From: an uncultured Pelagibacteraceae bacterium
Lineage (GTDB): Bacteria; Pseudomonadota; Alphaproteobacteria; Pelagibacterales; Pelagibacteraceae
Direction: 5' to 3'
DNA: 64,000 nucleotides
Assembly: GCA_902582315.1 (NCBI GenBank)
Contig: CACHRP010000004.1
Span: forward strand, 1 to 64,000
A model generated the notes under the pieces. The model did not search any database and was not told the origin of the DNA. It saw only the letters and a list, made by a program, of their open reading frames with translations. Of the stretch, positions 42,738 through 52,450 are shown piece after piece; position 1 is the first letter of the stretch, and each line of letters starts with the position of its first letter. The translations under genes were made by a program, and so were the position numbers.

Positions 42738-43964
42738 CTATTTTGTTTGAATTCCTGGCCAAGGTTCTGGCTTAGTTGGTATATTTTCTATTAGGCCCCG
42801 AACTATCTCATTTTTTTTATCGTACATTGGTAAACTGCAAATTTCACCTTTATAGATTTTTCCATCTGAACACTTTACATCTATTACTGAGCTAGGTCCA
42901 AATTGATCATTATTTAAATGTATAATTGCAACTCCACAAACTTGAAATGGTGACCATGTGCTTGATGTAACTCTTCCAATTACTTTGTTATTAGAAAAAA
43001 TATTTTCACCTTTTAGAGCTACATTTTCTTTAACTCTAAGGCCCCATGTTCTACATTTTTTTTCAACATTCGATAAAGCTTTTTTTCCAATAAAATCTTT
43101 TTTATCTAAATCAACAAATTTACCAAGTCCAACAGAAAAAGGATTTGTATTCTTGTCAAAGTCTTGTCCTGCTGAAAGAAGACCTGCCTCTATTCTTCTT
43201 CCTCTAAAAGATGGTGTAGCTGTTAAAATCATGCCCATCTTTTTTCCTTCAGATAGAATTAAATCACCAATTTTCTCAGCATTATTTTCAGGTCTAAAGT
43301 AAATCTCCCATCCAAGTTCGTTTGTAAATCCAGTCCTGCTTATTATAATCTTTTCACTTAATATTGTTACTTCTTTGCAATCAAAATAGTTCCATTTTTC
43401 TGCAATGTCTTCTTTTATTAATTTTGATAACAACTCCATTGATTTGGGACCTTGTATTTGACTTATCCAAACATTTGGATCAGATATTTTTACATTGTAA
43501 CCTTCGGCATTCGCTTTGTACCATGAAAAAAGATCTCCATCAGCTTGAGCAAACCAAAACTTATTTTCTTCTAATCTTAATAATATTCCATCAGTTATCA
43601 TTCCACCATCATGGTAACAAGCAAACTGATAAGAACATCTACCAACTTTTATTTTTGAAATATTTCTAGGGAAAATTTTTTCTAAAAATTTCAAAGAGTC
43701 TGGACCTGATATTTCATAAGGATATTCTCCCGTATGCCTTAAAATTATTTCTTTTCTTGTTTTCCAATACATTTGATCAGGAGTTGCATTTGATAATTTT
43801 TCTGTAGTAAGTCGCCCAGCATAATGTGAATACTCAGGGTCGTAAGGCAGTTCTTGATAGGTAAGAGGATGAATAGGGAGAGTTCTAGCTAACTCTACTT
43901 TATTTTCACCATTCAGTTTAGTTGGCTTTATTGAAAACCTTACGTTTTTTAGGATATCGTGCAT
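42738..43964 (-). CDS. GcvT-fold aminomethyltransferase-like protein
   Basis: 408 residues. GcvT/DmdA fold: LRHTGEYPYEISGPDSLKFLEK, GGMITDGILLRLEENKFWF, IQGPKSMELL, SRTGFTNELGWEIYF, SFRGRRIEAGLLSAGQDFD, NPFSVGL and KKDFIGKKAL. More distant from DmdA than the 37.6 kb gene (for example GCPN is replaced by TPSF). Probably a THF-dependent demethylase or aminomethyltransferase. Likely first gene of the minus-strand operon; divergent from the peptide-type importer. Confidence 0.82.
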   Translation of the reverse strand: MHDILKNVRFSIKPTKLNGENKVELARTLPIHPLTYQELPYDPEYSHYAGRLTTEKLSNATPDQMYWKTRKEIILRHTGEYPYEISGPDSLKFLEKIFPRNISKIKVGRCSYQFACYHDGGMITDGILLRLEENKFWFAQADGDLFSWYKANAEGYNVKISDPNVWISQIQGPKSMELLSKLIKEDIAEKWNYFDCKEVTILSEKIIISRTGFTNELGWEIYFRPENNAEKIGDLILSEGKKMGMILTATPSFRGRRIEAGLLSAGQDFDKNTNPFSVGLGKFVDLDKKDFIGKKALSNVEKKCRTWGLRVKENVALKGENIFSNNKVIGRVTSSTWSPFQVCGVAIIHLNNDQFGPSSVIDVKCSDGKIYKGEICSLPMYDKKNEIVRGLIENIPTKPEPWPGIQTK

Positions 43965-44008
43965 ACAATTTAATAACGATGATTATTAAACAACAAATGC
44001 CAATAAAA

Positions 44009-44035
44009 CAATAAAGTTTTCTTTATTGATATCAA
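44009..44035. promoter_or_regulatory. Two palindromes in the divergent promoter region
   Basis: CAATAAAG-TTTT-CTTTATTG (44009-44028) is a perfect inverted repeat and TTGATATCAA (44026-44035) a perfect 10-bp palindrome overlapping it. They lie in the 116-bp spacer between the demethylase operon and the importer, the natural place for a shared operator. No regulator gene is nearby. Confidence 0.45.
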
Positions 44036-44080
44036 ACAAATGAATTGTTAACTTTATGCTTTAAAAAGAGGGGCAATTTT

Positions 44081-45571
44081 ATGAAACAAATATATAAAGT
44101 GATATCATTTTCATTGATATCTTTAATGTTGTCTTTTTCATTAGCGAATGCATCAAGCGGTGTCTTTAAATTATCGCATGATCTTGGTTTTGGAAAAGAT
44201 ACAAACCTTGATGCAATTACTAAAGGGCGTTTATTTCAAGTAGTTATAATGACTCAAAACCGTTTAGTAAGAAAAAATTTAAAAGGCAAAGTCACAGCAT
44301 CATTAGCAACAAAATGGTCAGCAAATTCAGAAGCGAACGAGTGGACTTTTAATCTCCGTAAGGGAATAAAATTTCATGATGGTTCAGACTTTGATGCCGA
44401 AGATGTTAAATATTCATTAATGCGTGTTAAAGATCCTGATATTGGATCACCTGCGAAAAAAAGTATGAGCTCTGTTACGGATATTGAAGTAATAGATTCA
44501 CATACCGTAAAAATGAAATTAAATACTTCATTTGCAGATTTTCCATTATTATTAACTGATTATAGATTAAGAATGATACCTTCAGGTTCTGGAGATACTA
44601 TTGGTCAAACTGGTATTGGAACTGGACCCTTTAAGGTAGCAACATTTGATCCAGAGGGAACGACTGTGCTTAAAGCAAACCCAGATTATTGGGAAGGTGC
44701 GCCAGGAGTTGCGGAAGTACATGTTATCGCAATACCTGATGGTGAAGCGAGAGTACAAGCTTTATTAACTGGTCAAATTGATATGAACAGATATGTACCA
44801 TTTAGCCAAAAGAAAATTTTTGATGGTAATAAAAAGTTTAATGTTTCAGTAGTACCAACAGGAAATTGGAGAGGTATGGTAATGAGAACAGATACTGCAC
44901 CTTTTGATGATCCAAAAGTTAGAAAAGCTGTTAGACTTGCAGTCGATAGACAAGAGCTTGTTGATTTAGTAATGGGTGGAGCAGCCACAGTATCTTGCGA
45001 TACACCAGTTGCACCATCAGATCAATATCGTTTAAAAATGAAGTGTCCTCAAGATATTAAGAAAGCGAAAAAACTTCTTAATGAAGCAGGATACCCAGAC
45101 GGGTTTGATATGGTAATTCACGTTTCTACCAAAGAACCTACTTGGCCAACGATTGGTGAAGTATTACAACAACAATTAGCTAAAGCTGGTATTAAAGCTG
45201 AAGTTAAAATGACACCTTCAAAAAGTTATTGGAAAGAAACTTGGATGAAAAAGCCAGTTGCAATGACTCGTTGGAATGAAAGACCTGCAGATAGTATTCT
45301 GCATGAAGCGTATCATAGTGGTGCAAAATGGAATGAATCATTCTTTAAAAATGCAGCATTTGATAAAAATCTTTCTGATGCACGAGGTGAACTTAACTTT
45401 AGCAAACGAAAAAAAGCTTATCAAAATGCACAAAAAACTTTATGGGAAGAGTCTGGTACGATGATTCCATATCACGTATCAAAACTAGTCATTACTTCAT
45501 CAAGAGTTAAAAATTTAGATGATGTAGAGGTTTTTTCTGTACGTTGGCATAAGCTTAAAGTAACAGATTAA
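44081..45571 (+). CDS. ABC importer substrate-binding protein, family 5 (peptide/opine type)
   Basis: 496 residues. ATG 44081 with Shine-Dalgarno AGAGGGG (44067-44073) is preferred over the TTG at 44045 in the track. Signal peptide VISFSLISLMLSFSLANA. SBP family 5 blocks: WTFNLRKGIKFHDGSDFDAEDVKYSLMR, IGTGPFKVATFDP, VRKAVRLAVDRQELVDLVMGG, AKKLLNEAGYPDGFD. Such proteins bind di/oligopeptides, opines or glutathione. Partner of the downstream permeases; next to the catabolic operon, it may import that pathway's substrate. Confidence 0.92.
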   Translation: MKQIYKVISFSLISLMLSFSLANASSGVFKLSHDLGFGKDTNLDAITKGRLFQVVIMTQNRLVRKNLKGKVTASLATKWSANSEANEWTFNLRKGIKFHDGSDFDAEDVKYSLMRVKDPDIGSPAKKSMSSVTDIEVIDSHTVKMKLNTSFADFPLLLTDYRLRMIPSGSGDTIGQTGIGTGPFKVATFDPEGTTVLKANPDYWEGAPGVAEVHVIAIPDGEARVQALLTGQIDMNRYVPFSQKKIFDGNKKFNVSVVPTGNWRGMVMRTDTAPFDDPKVRKAVRLAVDRQELVDLVMGGAATVSCDTPVAPSDQYRLKMKCPQDIKKAKKLLNEAGYPDGFDMVIHVSTKEPTWPTIGEVLQQQLAKAGIKAEVKMTPSKSYWKETWMKKPVAMTRWNERPADSILHEAYHSGAKWNESFFKNAAFDKNLSDARGELNFSKRKKAYQNAQKTLWEESGTMIPYHVSKLVITSSRVKNLDDVEVFSVRWHKLKVTD

Positions 45572-45585
45572 TACAAAAATCTTTT

Positions 45586-45613
45586 TTTACAGGCCTTTAA
45601 TTAGGCCTGTAAA
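45586..45613 (+). terminator. Stem-loop after the binding-protein gene
   Basis: TTTACAGGCCT, loop TTAATT, AGGCCTGTAAA: an 11-bp perfect stem, preceded by a T-run and followed by AATCCTTTTC. A weak T-tract suggests partial termination or 3' end protection, so that the binding protein is made in excess over the permeases. Confidence 0.65.
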
Positions 45614-45665
45614 ATCCTTTTCATTTAATATAAATATTGTTTAACAGAAGCTTTACAATTTTATT

Positions 45666-46622
45666 ATGTTAATTTTAGTTCTAAAAAGAATTCTTCTTGG
45701 GTTAATTACCCTATTTATTGTATCTTTGATCACTTTCGTTGGAGTTGAAGTTTTACCGGGTGATGCCTGCACAACTTATCTAGAGCGGGAGGCTTATGGT
45801 GCTGCACTTGAAGCATGCTACAAAAGGCTGGGGTTAGATATACCTGCATATGAGAGATATGTTAGTTGGGCTATAGGAGTAATACAAGGTGACTTTGGTT
45901 ATTCATTAAGTGGTGAAATGAAAATCAATGATGTCCTTGGTCCGAGAGTAAAAAATTCTTTAGTACTTGCTTCTGCATCTATTTTGATTGGAATTCCAAT
46001 TGCCTTACTATTAGGAATAATTACTGCATTATGGAGAGATAAAATGCCAGATATTATAATTTCAACATTTACTATTTTTTCTATGACGATTCCAGAATTC
46101 ATCAGTGCTACTTTATTAATATTAATTGTTGCAATTTGGCTGGAGTGGCTTCCAGGAATAGTAATTGTTCCAACAGGAGTGTCTGTATCTGAGCTTTTAC
46201 CAAACATAATTCTGCCTGTTATTGCAATATCAATGATTATGACCGCCCACATGGCAAGAATGGTCAGATCAAGTGTTATTCAAGTTATGGCATCGGACTA
46301 TGTTCAAATGGCAATTCTAAAGGGTGTTCCTTACTGGAAAATGGTGTTTAAACATGTTTTACCAAACGCTTTATTGCCAGCAATAAATGTAGTTGCGCTT
46401 ACCATTGCGTGGTTATTAGGTGGAGTAGTTGTTACAGAAGTAGTATTTAATTACCCCGGATTAGGTAGATTGGTAATTGAGTCTATTTCAAATAGAGATT
46501 TGCCTGTTGTTCAGGCTTTAGCAATTATTTTAGCTTCAATTTATGTAATAATAAATCTCATCGCAGATTTATTGACTTTAATGTTAAATCCAAGATTAAA
46601 ATCCTTACAAATTAAAAAATGA
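45666..46622 (+). CDS. dppB: ABC importer permease, DppB type
   Basis: 318 residues, six helices. N-terminal LKRILLGLITLFIVSLITF, periplasmic loop with CTTYLEREAYGAALEACYKRLGLD, and EAA loop HMARMVRSSVIQVMASDYVQMAILKGVPYWKM. It overlaps the next gene by 4 bp (ATGA). Confidence 0.92.
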   Translation: MLILVLKRILLGLITLFIVSLITFVGVEVLPGDACTTYLEREAYGAALEACYKRLGLDIPAYERYVSWAIGVIQGDFGYSLSGEMKINDVLGPRVKNSLVLASASILIGIPIALLLGIITALWRDKMPDIIISTFTIFSMTIPEFISATLLILIVAIWLEWLPGIVIVPTGVSVSELLPNIILPVIAISMIMTAHMARMVRSSVIQVMASDYVQMAILKGVPYWKMVFKHVLPNALLPAINVVALTIAWLLGGVVVTEVVFNYPGLGRLVIESISNRDLPVVQALAIILASIYVIINLIADLLTLMLNPRLKSLQIKK

Positions 46623-47509
46623 CTTTAGTTATTAAACAAGAAAAACCTAAAAGCACATTTTCTAAAATAGTGGAAATTATTTCAACTATGGCCTCAAGGC
46701 CTTCTGGATTAATTGGTTTAATAATTCTAGTTTTTCATGTCACACTAGCCATCACAAGTCCTCTATATGTACCCCATGATTACAAGGCTATTGATCCATC
46801 TTTAATGTTACAAGCACCTTCTTCCGAGTATTGGTTTGGTACAGATAGTCTTGGAAGAGATGTTTTTACAAGAACTATACTTGGAGGCAGAACTGCACTA
46901 ACGGTAACTTTTTTTGGATCTTTAATTGCTTTGCTATGGGGAGGTGCGCTAGGAATTTTTTGTGGATTGGTTGGTGGAAAGATAGATGACGTAGTGATGA
47001 GAATAATTGACGCTTTTCTCTCTATTCCCTGGATACTTGCGATGCTTTTAATAGTTTCACTTTTAGGTACATCAACAATTGTTTTGATACCAGCTTTAGG
47101 CTTTTTTTATGGAAAAGGAATTGTAAGAGTAGCAAGAGCAGCAACACATGATGTAATAGCAAAAGACTTTATTGTTTCAGCAAGAGCTAGAGGTCATGGT
47201 AATTTTTCAATTATTTGGAATGAAATATTACCCAATGTAAGAGATGCAATTATGGTTGAGGGTGCAATGAGATGGTCATGGATGCTACTTGGTTTTAGTT
47301 CATTATCCTTCCTAGGTTTTGGTGTGAGCCCTCCAACGCCAGATTGGGGATTGATGATATCTAATGCAAGGGGCTTGATGTCTTTTGCGTATTGGGCAGT
47401 ACTTGCACCAATATTTGGATTAAGTTCACTTATAATAGGTATAAATCTAACAGCAGATGCTTTTGCAAAAGCATTAGGTATTGATAGGTCTACAAAAGCA
47501 CCAGTTTAA
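46619..47509 (+). CDS. dppC: ABC importer permease, DppC type
   Basis: 296 residues. Typical DppC blocks: WFGTDSLGRDVFTRTILGGRTAL, ARAATHDVIAKDFIVSARARGHGN, and PPTPDWGLMISNARGL near the end. Ends 1 bp before the ATPase start. Confidence 0.93.
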   Translation: MTLVIKQEKPKSTFSKIVEIISTMASRPSGLIGLIILVFHVTLAITSPLYVPHDYKAIDPSLMLQAPSSEYWFGTDSLGRDVFTRTILGGRTALTVTFFGSLIALLWGGALGIFCGLVGGKIDDVVMRIIDAFLSIPWILAMLLIVSLLGTSTIVLIPALGFFYGKGIVRVARAATHDVIAKDFIVSARARGHGNFSIIWNEILPNVRDAIMVEGAMRWSWMLLGFSSLSFLGFGVSPPTPDWGLMISNARGLMSFAYWAVLAPIFGLSSLIIGINLTADAFAKALGIDRSTKAPV

Positions 47510-47510
47510 T

Positions 47511-49544
47511 ATGCAACAAGTTGTACAAGAAATAAAAAATTTATCTATTGGTTTTACCAGTAAAAAAGGGGAACAAATTTCAATTTTAAAAAATATTAGT
47601 ACCACAATTAATAAAGGTGAAACAGTTGGTATAGTAGGAGAGTCTGGTTCAGGAAAAAGTACTCTCGCATTAGCAATGATGGGATATGTTAAGCATGGTT
47701 TATTTACAATCTCTGGAGAATGTATTTATCAGTCTAATGATATTTTAAAAATGAAAAACAGAGAATTAGAAAATATTCGAGGAAGGAAAATAGCAATGAT
47801 ACCTCAGAATGCTGGGCAGTCTTTAACACCAAATTTAAAAATTGGTTATCAAATTGACGAAGCATTAAGACTACATACAAATTTTCAAAAGGAAGATAGA
47901 GATGTAAAAATTTCGGAATTATTAAATAAAGTTAGGTTACCTTCTCCAGAGACAATTGCAAAAAGATATCCCCATGAACTTTCTGGAGGTCAACAACAAA
48001 GAGTTGCAGTTGCAATGGCTTTAGCTGGGAGCCCGGATCTTTTATTATTGGATGAGCCAACTACTGGGTTGGATGTTACAACTCAGGCTCACGTTTTAGA
48101 GCTATTAAACTTTATCGCAAAGGATACAGGTACATCAATGGTTTATGTAAGTCATGATTTAGGAGCGATAGCGCAGGTAAGCGATAGAGTAATAGTAATG
48201 TATTCTGGTGAAATTGTTCTTGATGGACCGGTAAGGACTATATTAAAAAATCCAATTCATCCTTATACTTATGGATTATTAAAATCTATACCAAAATTAA
48301 CTTTATCTGGACTTCCCAATTCAATGTCAGGTAGCCAGCCACAACCTGGAACAATAAAAGAAGGATGTAGTTTTTACGATAGATGTGAGTTTGCTGAAGA
48401 TAAATGTAAAATAAACTCGCCCGAGTTAGAATTTGTTAGTGACTTAAATACAAGTGTTAGATGTTTTAACCACAAAAAACTTCATAAAAAAAAGGACGAG
48501 GATACAAAATCTTCAAAAAAAGTATTACGAAAATTAACCAAAAATGAAATTTTAGATATATCTTCTGTTTCAATTAGTTATGCGAAACAAAAATTCATAG
48601 AGCAATTGCTAAATAAAATTGATGACACAAATCCAACTGTTAAAGACATAAATATAAAAATTGATAAAGGTGAAACCTTGGCACTTGTCGGAGAGTCCGG
48701 GAGTGGAAAGTCAACTATTCTTAAATCTATCGCAGGGCTTATCAAAGCAAAAGACGGGATAATTAAATTTGATAAAAATAAAATTTTATCAAATGATTTA
48801 AAAAAAAGAGATGCAAATTACCTAAGAGCAATACAATTGATTTTTCAAAATCCTGATGAGTCATTAAATCCTAATCACACAGTTGAAGAAATTGTATCAC
48901 AACCGCTTAAACTATATTTCGGTCTTAGTGGAAATGAGCTTAAACAAAAAATTATAGAAGTTTTAAAAAAAGTAAGATTAGGTGAGTTTTATCTTACAAG
49001 GTATCCACGACAATTGTCAGGAGGTGAAAAGCAAAGAGTAGCTGTAGCAAGAGCTTTTGCCGCAAAACCAGATATAATTCTATGTGATGAGGTAACCTCA
49101 GCGCTTGATGTTTCCGTTCAAGCAGCAGTCTTGAATTTACTTCAGGAATTGAAAGTGGATTTTGGCACTACATATATTTTTGTCTCACATGATCTTGCAG
49201 TTGTAAAAGCAATAAGTGACCGGGTTGCAGTTTTGTATCAGGGAAGATTATGTGAAATTGGTCCATCTGAAAGCGTATATAAATTTCCGTCGCATCCTTA
49301 TACCGAGGTCCTTCTAGGAGCAGTGTTAGAACCAGACCCAGATATTAAACCGAAATTAGTTGCAGAAGATATTGTAGAGGAAAAACCACCCGAAAAAGGA
49401 TGCTCATTCCAAGGAAGATGTCCTAGATTATTAGGTCAAATTTGTAAAACAGATGTTCCACCATGGCAAATAGATGAAAATGGAAATGCAATCCGGTGCC
49501 ATATAAAAATTAATGATTTAAAAAATCAGCAAATTTCAAATTGA
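47511..49544 (+). CDS. Fused double ABC ATPase (DppD-DppF)
   Basis: 677 residues from ATG 47511 (the track start at 47481 lies inside dppC). Two ATPases in one chain: first half Walker A GESGSGKST (about 48), LSGGQQQRVAVAMAL, LLLDEPTTGLD, then the oligopeptide-transporter Cys block CSFYDRCEFAEDKC; second half GESGSGKST, LSGGEKQRVAVARAF, LCDEVTSALD and CSFQGRCPRLLGQIC. The cysteine blocks may hold an iron-sulfur cluster as in DppD-type ATPases. Completes a four-gene importer. Confidence 0.93.
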   Translation: MQQVVQEIKNLSIGFTSKKGEQISILKNISTTINKGETVGIVGESGSGKSTLALAMMGYVKHGLFTISGECIYQSNDILKMKNRELENIRGRKIAMIPQNAGQSLTPNLKIGYQIDEALRLHTNFQKEDRDVKISELLNKVRLPSPETIAKRYPHELSGGQQQRVAVAMALAGSPDLLLLDEPTTGLDVTTQAHVLELLNFIAKDTGTSMVYVSHDLGAIAQVSDRVIVMYSGEIVLDGPVRTILKNPIHPYTYGLLKSIPKLTLSGLPNSMSGSQPQPGTIKEGCSFYDRCEFAEDKCKINSPELEFVSDLNTSVRCFNHKKLHKKKDEDTKSSKKVLRKLTKNEILDISSVSISYAKQKFIEQLLNKIDDTNPTVKDINIKIDKGETLALVGESGSGKSTILKSIAGLIKAKDGIIKFDKNKILSNDLKKRDANYLRAIQLIFQNPDESLNPNHTVEEIVSQPLKLYFGLSGNELKQKIIEVLKKVRLGEFYLTRYPRQLSGGEKQRVAVARAFAAKPDIILCDEVTSALDVSVQAAVLNLLQELKVDFGTTYIFVSHDLAVVKAISDRVAVLYQGRLCEIGPSESVYKFPSHPYTEVLLGAVLEPDPDIKPKLVAEDIVEEKPPEKGCSFQGRCPRLLGQICKTDVPPWQIDENGNAIRCHIKINDLKNQQISN

Positions 49545-49594
49545 TACAATTTTTTTATTTCATGAAACAATTAAATTTAATATAAAATTGACAC

Positions 49595-51817
49595 ATGAAA
49601 ATAAATAAAGTTGTTGTTATTGGCTCTGGAACAATGGGAAGTGGTATAGCTGCACATCTTTGTAATGCCAATGTTCCTGTTACCTTATTAGATCTGACAA
49701 CAGAAATCAGTCAAAAAGCAAAAGAAAGAATTCAAAAATCAAGACCACCCTTGCTAATTGATAAATCAAAAATTGATGGAATCAATGTTGGAAATATTAA
49801 TGATGATTTTAAAGAAGTAGCCGACGCAGACTGGATTGTCGAGGCTGTTGTAGAAAGAATTGATATTAAACACAATATTTATAAAAAAATATTTGATACA
49901 AGAAAAAAAAACACCATTGTATCTTCAAATACTTCCTCTATACCTATTAGCGTTTTATCTGAAAAGTTATCTGAAGAAGACAAAAAAGACTTCTGTATTA
50001 CTCATTTTTTTAATCCTGTGAGATACATGGGCCTCTTAGAGATTGTTAAAAGTAAAAGTTCAGATTTAGATAAAATAAATTATCTTAAAAAATTTTGCGA
50101 ACATGAGCTTGGTAAAGGGGCTATAATTTGTAACGATACACCTGGATTTTTAGGAAATAGAATTGGTGTATTTGCTATGCAAGTAGCAATGACAGAAGCA
50201 TTTAAAATGAATTTGTCTATTGAGGAAGCAGATGCAATTTTTGGTAGACCAATGGGAATTCCGAAAACAGGTGTATTTGGATTATATGATTTAATTGGTA
50301 TTGATTTAATGTCGGATGTTTTAAAAAGTTTTATAAAAGAATTGCCTGAAACTGATCCATTTCAGAGAGTTGCAAAAGAAATTCCATTAATCATTAAACT
50401 AATTAAAGATGGATACACTGGTAGAAAAGGTAAAGGCGGTTTCTATCGAATGAACAAACAAGAAAATAAAAAAATATTAGAAGCGATAAATTTACAAACA
50501 GGGGAATATTCAACCTCCAAAAAAATTGAATTAGGTATAGAAAAAGTAGATTTAAATTTGTTAATAAACAGGAAAGATAAATTTGGTGAATATGCTTGGT
50601 CAGTAATTTCACAAATCATAAAATACTCGTCTTCTTTAGTTCCTGGTATTACAGACAAATTTAATGATATCGATGAAGCTATGAGACTTGGTTTTAACTG
50701 GTCGATGGGCCCCTTTGAAATGTTAAAATCGATTGGGGTTAAAAACTTTTTTGATAGAGTAGGAGACATTAAAGGAAATTCTTTCTTAGAAAATTTATCA
50801 AAAACAAAAGATGAAAATTTTTATGGTCAAAGACAGCTTTATACAGATATTGAAACACTCGGCAAAATTAAACCAAAAGCAATTAAAATCGATAAAAATA
50901 AATCGGCTGATATATTTAGATTTAAGGATTTTAATATTGTTGAATTTACCACTAAAGCTTGTGCTTTAGATTATGACTCAATGGATGCATTAAAAAAAGC
51001 TACCGATAAACCTTTAATTATAATTAATGAGAGCATGCAATTTTCAGCAGGAGTAAATTTAAAATACACAATGGAATTTGTGGAAAAAGGAGAATTTAAA
51101 TCCATAGAAAAATTTATTAAATACTTTCAGCAAACTTGTAAGCATTTAAAGTATTCTAAATATCCAGTGATATCCGCCCCATCTGGTCTAGTTTTAGGTG
51201 GAGGCGAGGAAGTAGCAATTCAATCTAATTTTGTAGTCTCACATACAAACATTGTAATGGGATTGGTTGAAACTGGTGTTGGAGTAGTTCCGGCAGGAGG
51301 GGGATGTAAAGAAGTTTTATGGAGATGGTCGCAAACCGATGAGGCAAAAAAAGATCCTGATTATGCTCCACTTCAAGTTTTTAATATTATTGGTTATGCT
51401 AAAACAGCAACTTCAACTGTAGAGGCTTTGCCTTTAAAATTTTTAAGACCTGAAGACAAAAAAGTTATGAATAGAAATAGTCTTTTTGAAGAAGCAAAAA
51501 AATTATTAGATGAGAATAAAAATTTCCAACCCCCAAAAGAATGTACGTTTAAGCTTTCAGGTAAACCCTTAAAAGATAAAATGATAAAATCGTTAGAGAA
51601 GCTTTATAATGACAAAATTATTTTGGATCACGGATTTAAAGTTGGAGAAGAATTGGCAAATGTTTTAAGCGGTGGAGATACAACAATAGACAAGCAACTA
51701 AGTGAAGATGATCTATATAATTTAGAACTTGAAGCTTTTATGAGGCTTATTCAAACTGAAAAAACACAACAAAGAATTAAACACACACTCGCAACTGGAA
51801 AACCATTAATCAATTAA
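49595..51817 (+). CDS. 3-hydroxyacyl-CoA dehydrogenase / enoyl-CoA hydratase, FadN type
   Basis: 740 residues. The order is dehydrogenase first (VVVIGSGTMGSGIAAHLCNANVPVTLLD, then HFFNPVRYMGLLEIV and NDTPGFLGNRIG), then an enoyl-CoA hydratase domain at the C-terminus (about 450-640; GLVLGGGEEVAIQSNFVVSH, MGLVETGVGVVPAGGGCKEVL). This order is the reverse of FadB and is that of Bacillus FadN. Works in beta-oxidation with the thiolase at 36.5 kb. Its end overlaps the convergent cyclophilin gene by 12 bp. Confidence 0.9.
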   Translation: MKINKVVVIGSGTMGSGIAAHLCNANVPVTLLDLTTEISQKAKERIQKSRPPLLIDKSKIDGINVGNINDDFKEVADADWIVEAVVERIDIKHNIYKKIFDTRKKNTIVSSNTSSIPISVLSEKLSEEDKKDFCITHFFNPVRYMGLLEIVKSKSSDLDKINYLKKFCEHELGKGAIICNDTPGFLGNRIGVFAMQVAMTEAFKMNLSIEEADAIFGRPMGIPKTGVFGLYDLIGIDLMSDVLKSFIKELPETDPFQRVAKEIPLIIKLIKDGYTGRKGKGGFYRMNKQENKKILEAINLQTGEYSTSKKIELGIEKVDLNLLINRKDKFGEYAWSVISQIIKYSSSLVPGITDKFNDIDEAMRLGFNWSMGPFEMLKSIGVKNFFDRVGDIKGNSFLENLSKTKDENFYGQRQLYTDIETLGKIKPKAIKIDKNKSADIFRFKDFNIVEFTTKACALDYDSMDALKKATDKPLIIINESMQFSAGVNLKYTMEFVEKGEFKSIEKFIKYFQQTCKHLKYSKYPVISAPSGLVLGGGEEVAIQSNFVVSHTNIVMGLVETGVGVVPAGGGCKEVLWRWSQTDEAKKDPDYAPLQVFNIIGYAKTATSTVEALPLKFLRPEDKKVMNRNSLFEEAKKLLDENKNFQPPKECTFKLSGKPLKDKMIKSLEKLYNDKIILDHGFKVGEELANVLSGGDTTIDKQLSEDDLYNLELEAFMRLIQTEKTQQRIKHTLATGKPLIN

Positions 51818-52450
51818 TTTTAAAGATTTAATGTAATCAGGTCTTAAAACATAGTTTGATTTGTTACCTTTTTTTATTTTTTTAAGAGCATCTAAGCCAA
51901 GAATTACTTTACCTATTGGAGTATATTCGCCATTATAAATTGGTATATCTTTTAAAATAATAAAAAATTCACTGTCCTCGGTATTAAAATCATCACCTCG
52001 AGCCATAGCAACAGAGCCTGCAGTAAATTTAAAATCTTCGTTTATTTCAGATTTTAAATTTCCTAAGCCTGATTTTCCACTACCAACCTTTACATAATCT
52101 ATATTTTCAATATTTCCGTATTCAATATCTCCTGCTTGAATTAATGTATTTTCTATAACTTTGTAAAAAGCTGAATTATTATATAAACCCTTTTCAGTTA
52201 ATAATTTAAATCTTTTTACTGAATTTGGTGAACTTTCAGGAATTAATCTAATAACGACCAAACCACATTCTACCTCCATCAAAATAATATTTTCTTTATC
52301 AATAAAATTTTGGTTTTCTAAATTTACATCATCAACAAATAGACATTTATTTTTTATACTATAAAAAAAACCAAAAGAAAAAATACCTAGTAAAATTAAA
52401 AATAATAATAATATTTTTTCTGATCTAGATGCTTTTATTTTTTTAATCAT
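51806..52450 (-). CDS. Membrane-anchored cyclophilin-type peptidyl-prolyl isomerase
   Basis: 214 residues. N-terminal membrane anchor (ILLLFLILLGIFSFGFFYS), then a cyclophilin domain: VVIRLIPESSPNSVKRFKLL, YNNSAFYKVIENTLIQAGD, GSVAMARGDDFNTEDSEFFIIL, YTPIGKVILGLDAL. The catalytic Arg is replaced (FYKVI instead of FHRVI), so isomerase activity may be weak. Periplasmic folding helper. The next minus-strand gene is upstream by 0 bp. Confidence 0.85.
   Translation of the reverse strand: MIKKIKASRSEKILLLFLILLGIFSFGFFYSIKNKCLFVDDVNLENQNFIDKENIILMEVECGLVVIRLIPESSPNSVKRFKLLTEKGLYNNSAFYKVIENTLIQAGDIEYGNIENIDYVKVGSGKSGLGNLKSEINEDFKFTAGSVAMARGDDFNTEDSEFFIILKDIPIYNGEYTPIGKVILGLDALKKIKKGNKSNYVLRPDYIKSLKLID

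Noticed and set aside
44045-44080. TTG start for the peptide-type binding protein
   Set aside because: It adds 12 residues before the signal peptide; ATG 44081 has a good Shine-Dalgarno and a normal signal sequence.
47481-47510. TTG start for the double ABC ATPase
   Set aside because: It lies inside the end of dppC; ATG 47511 directly after the dppC stop gives a normal N-terminus.
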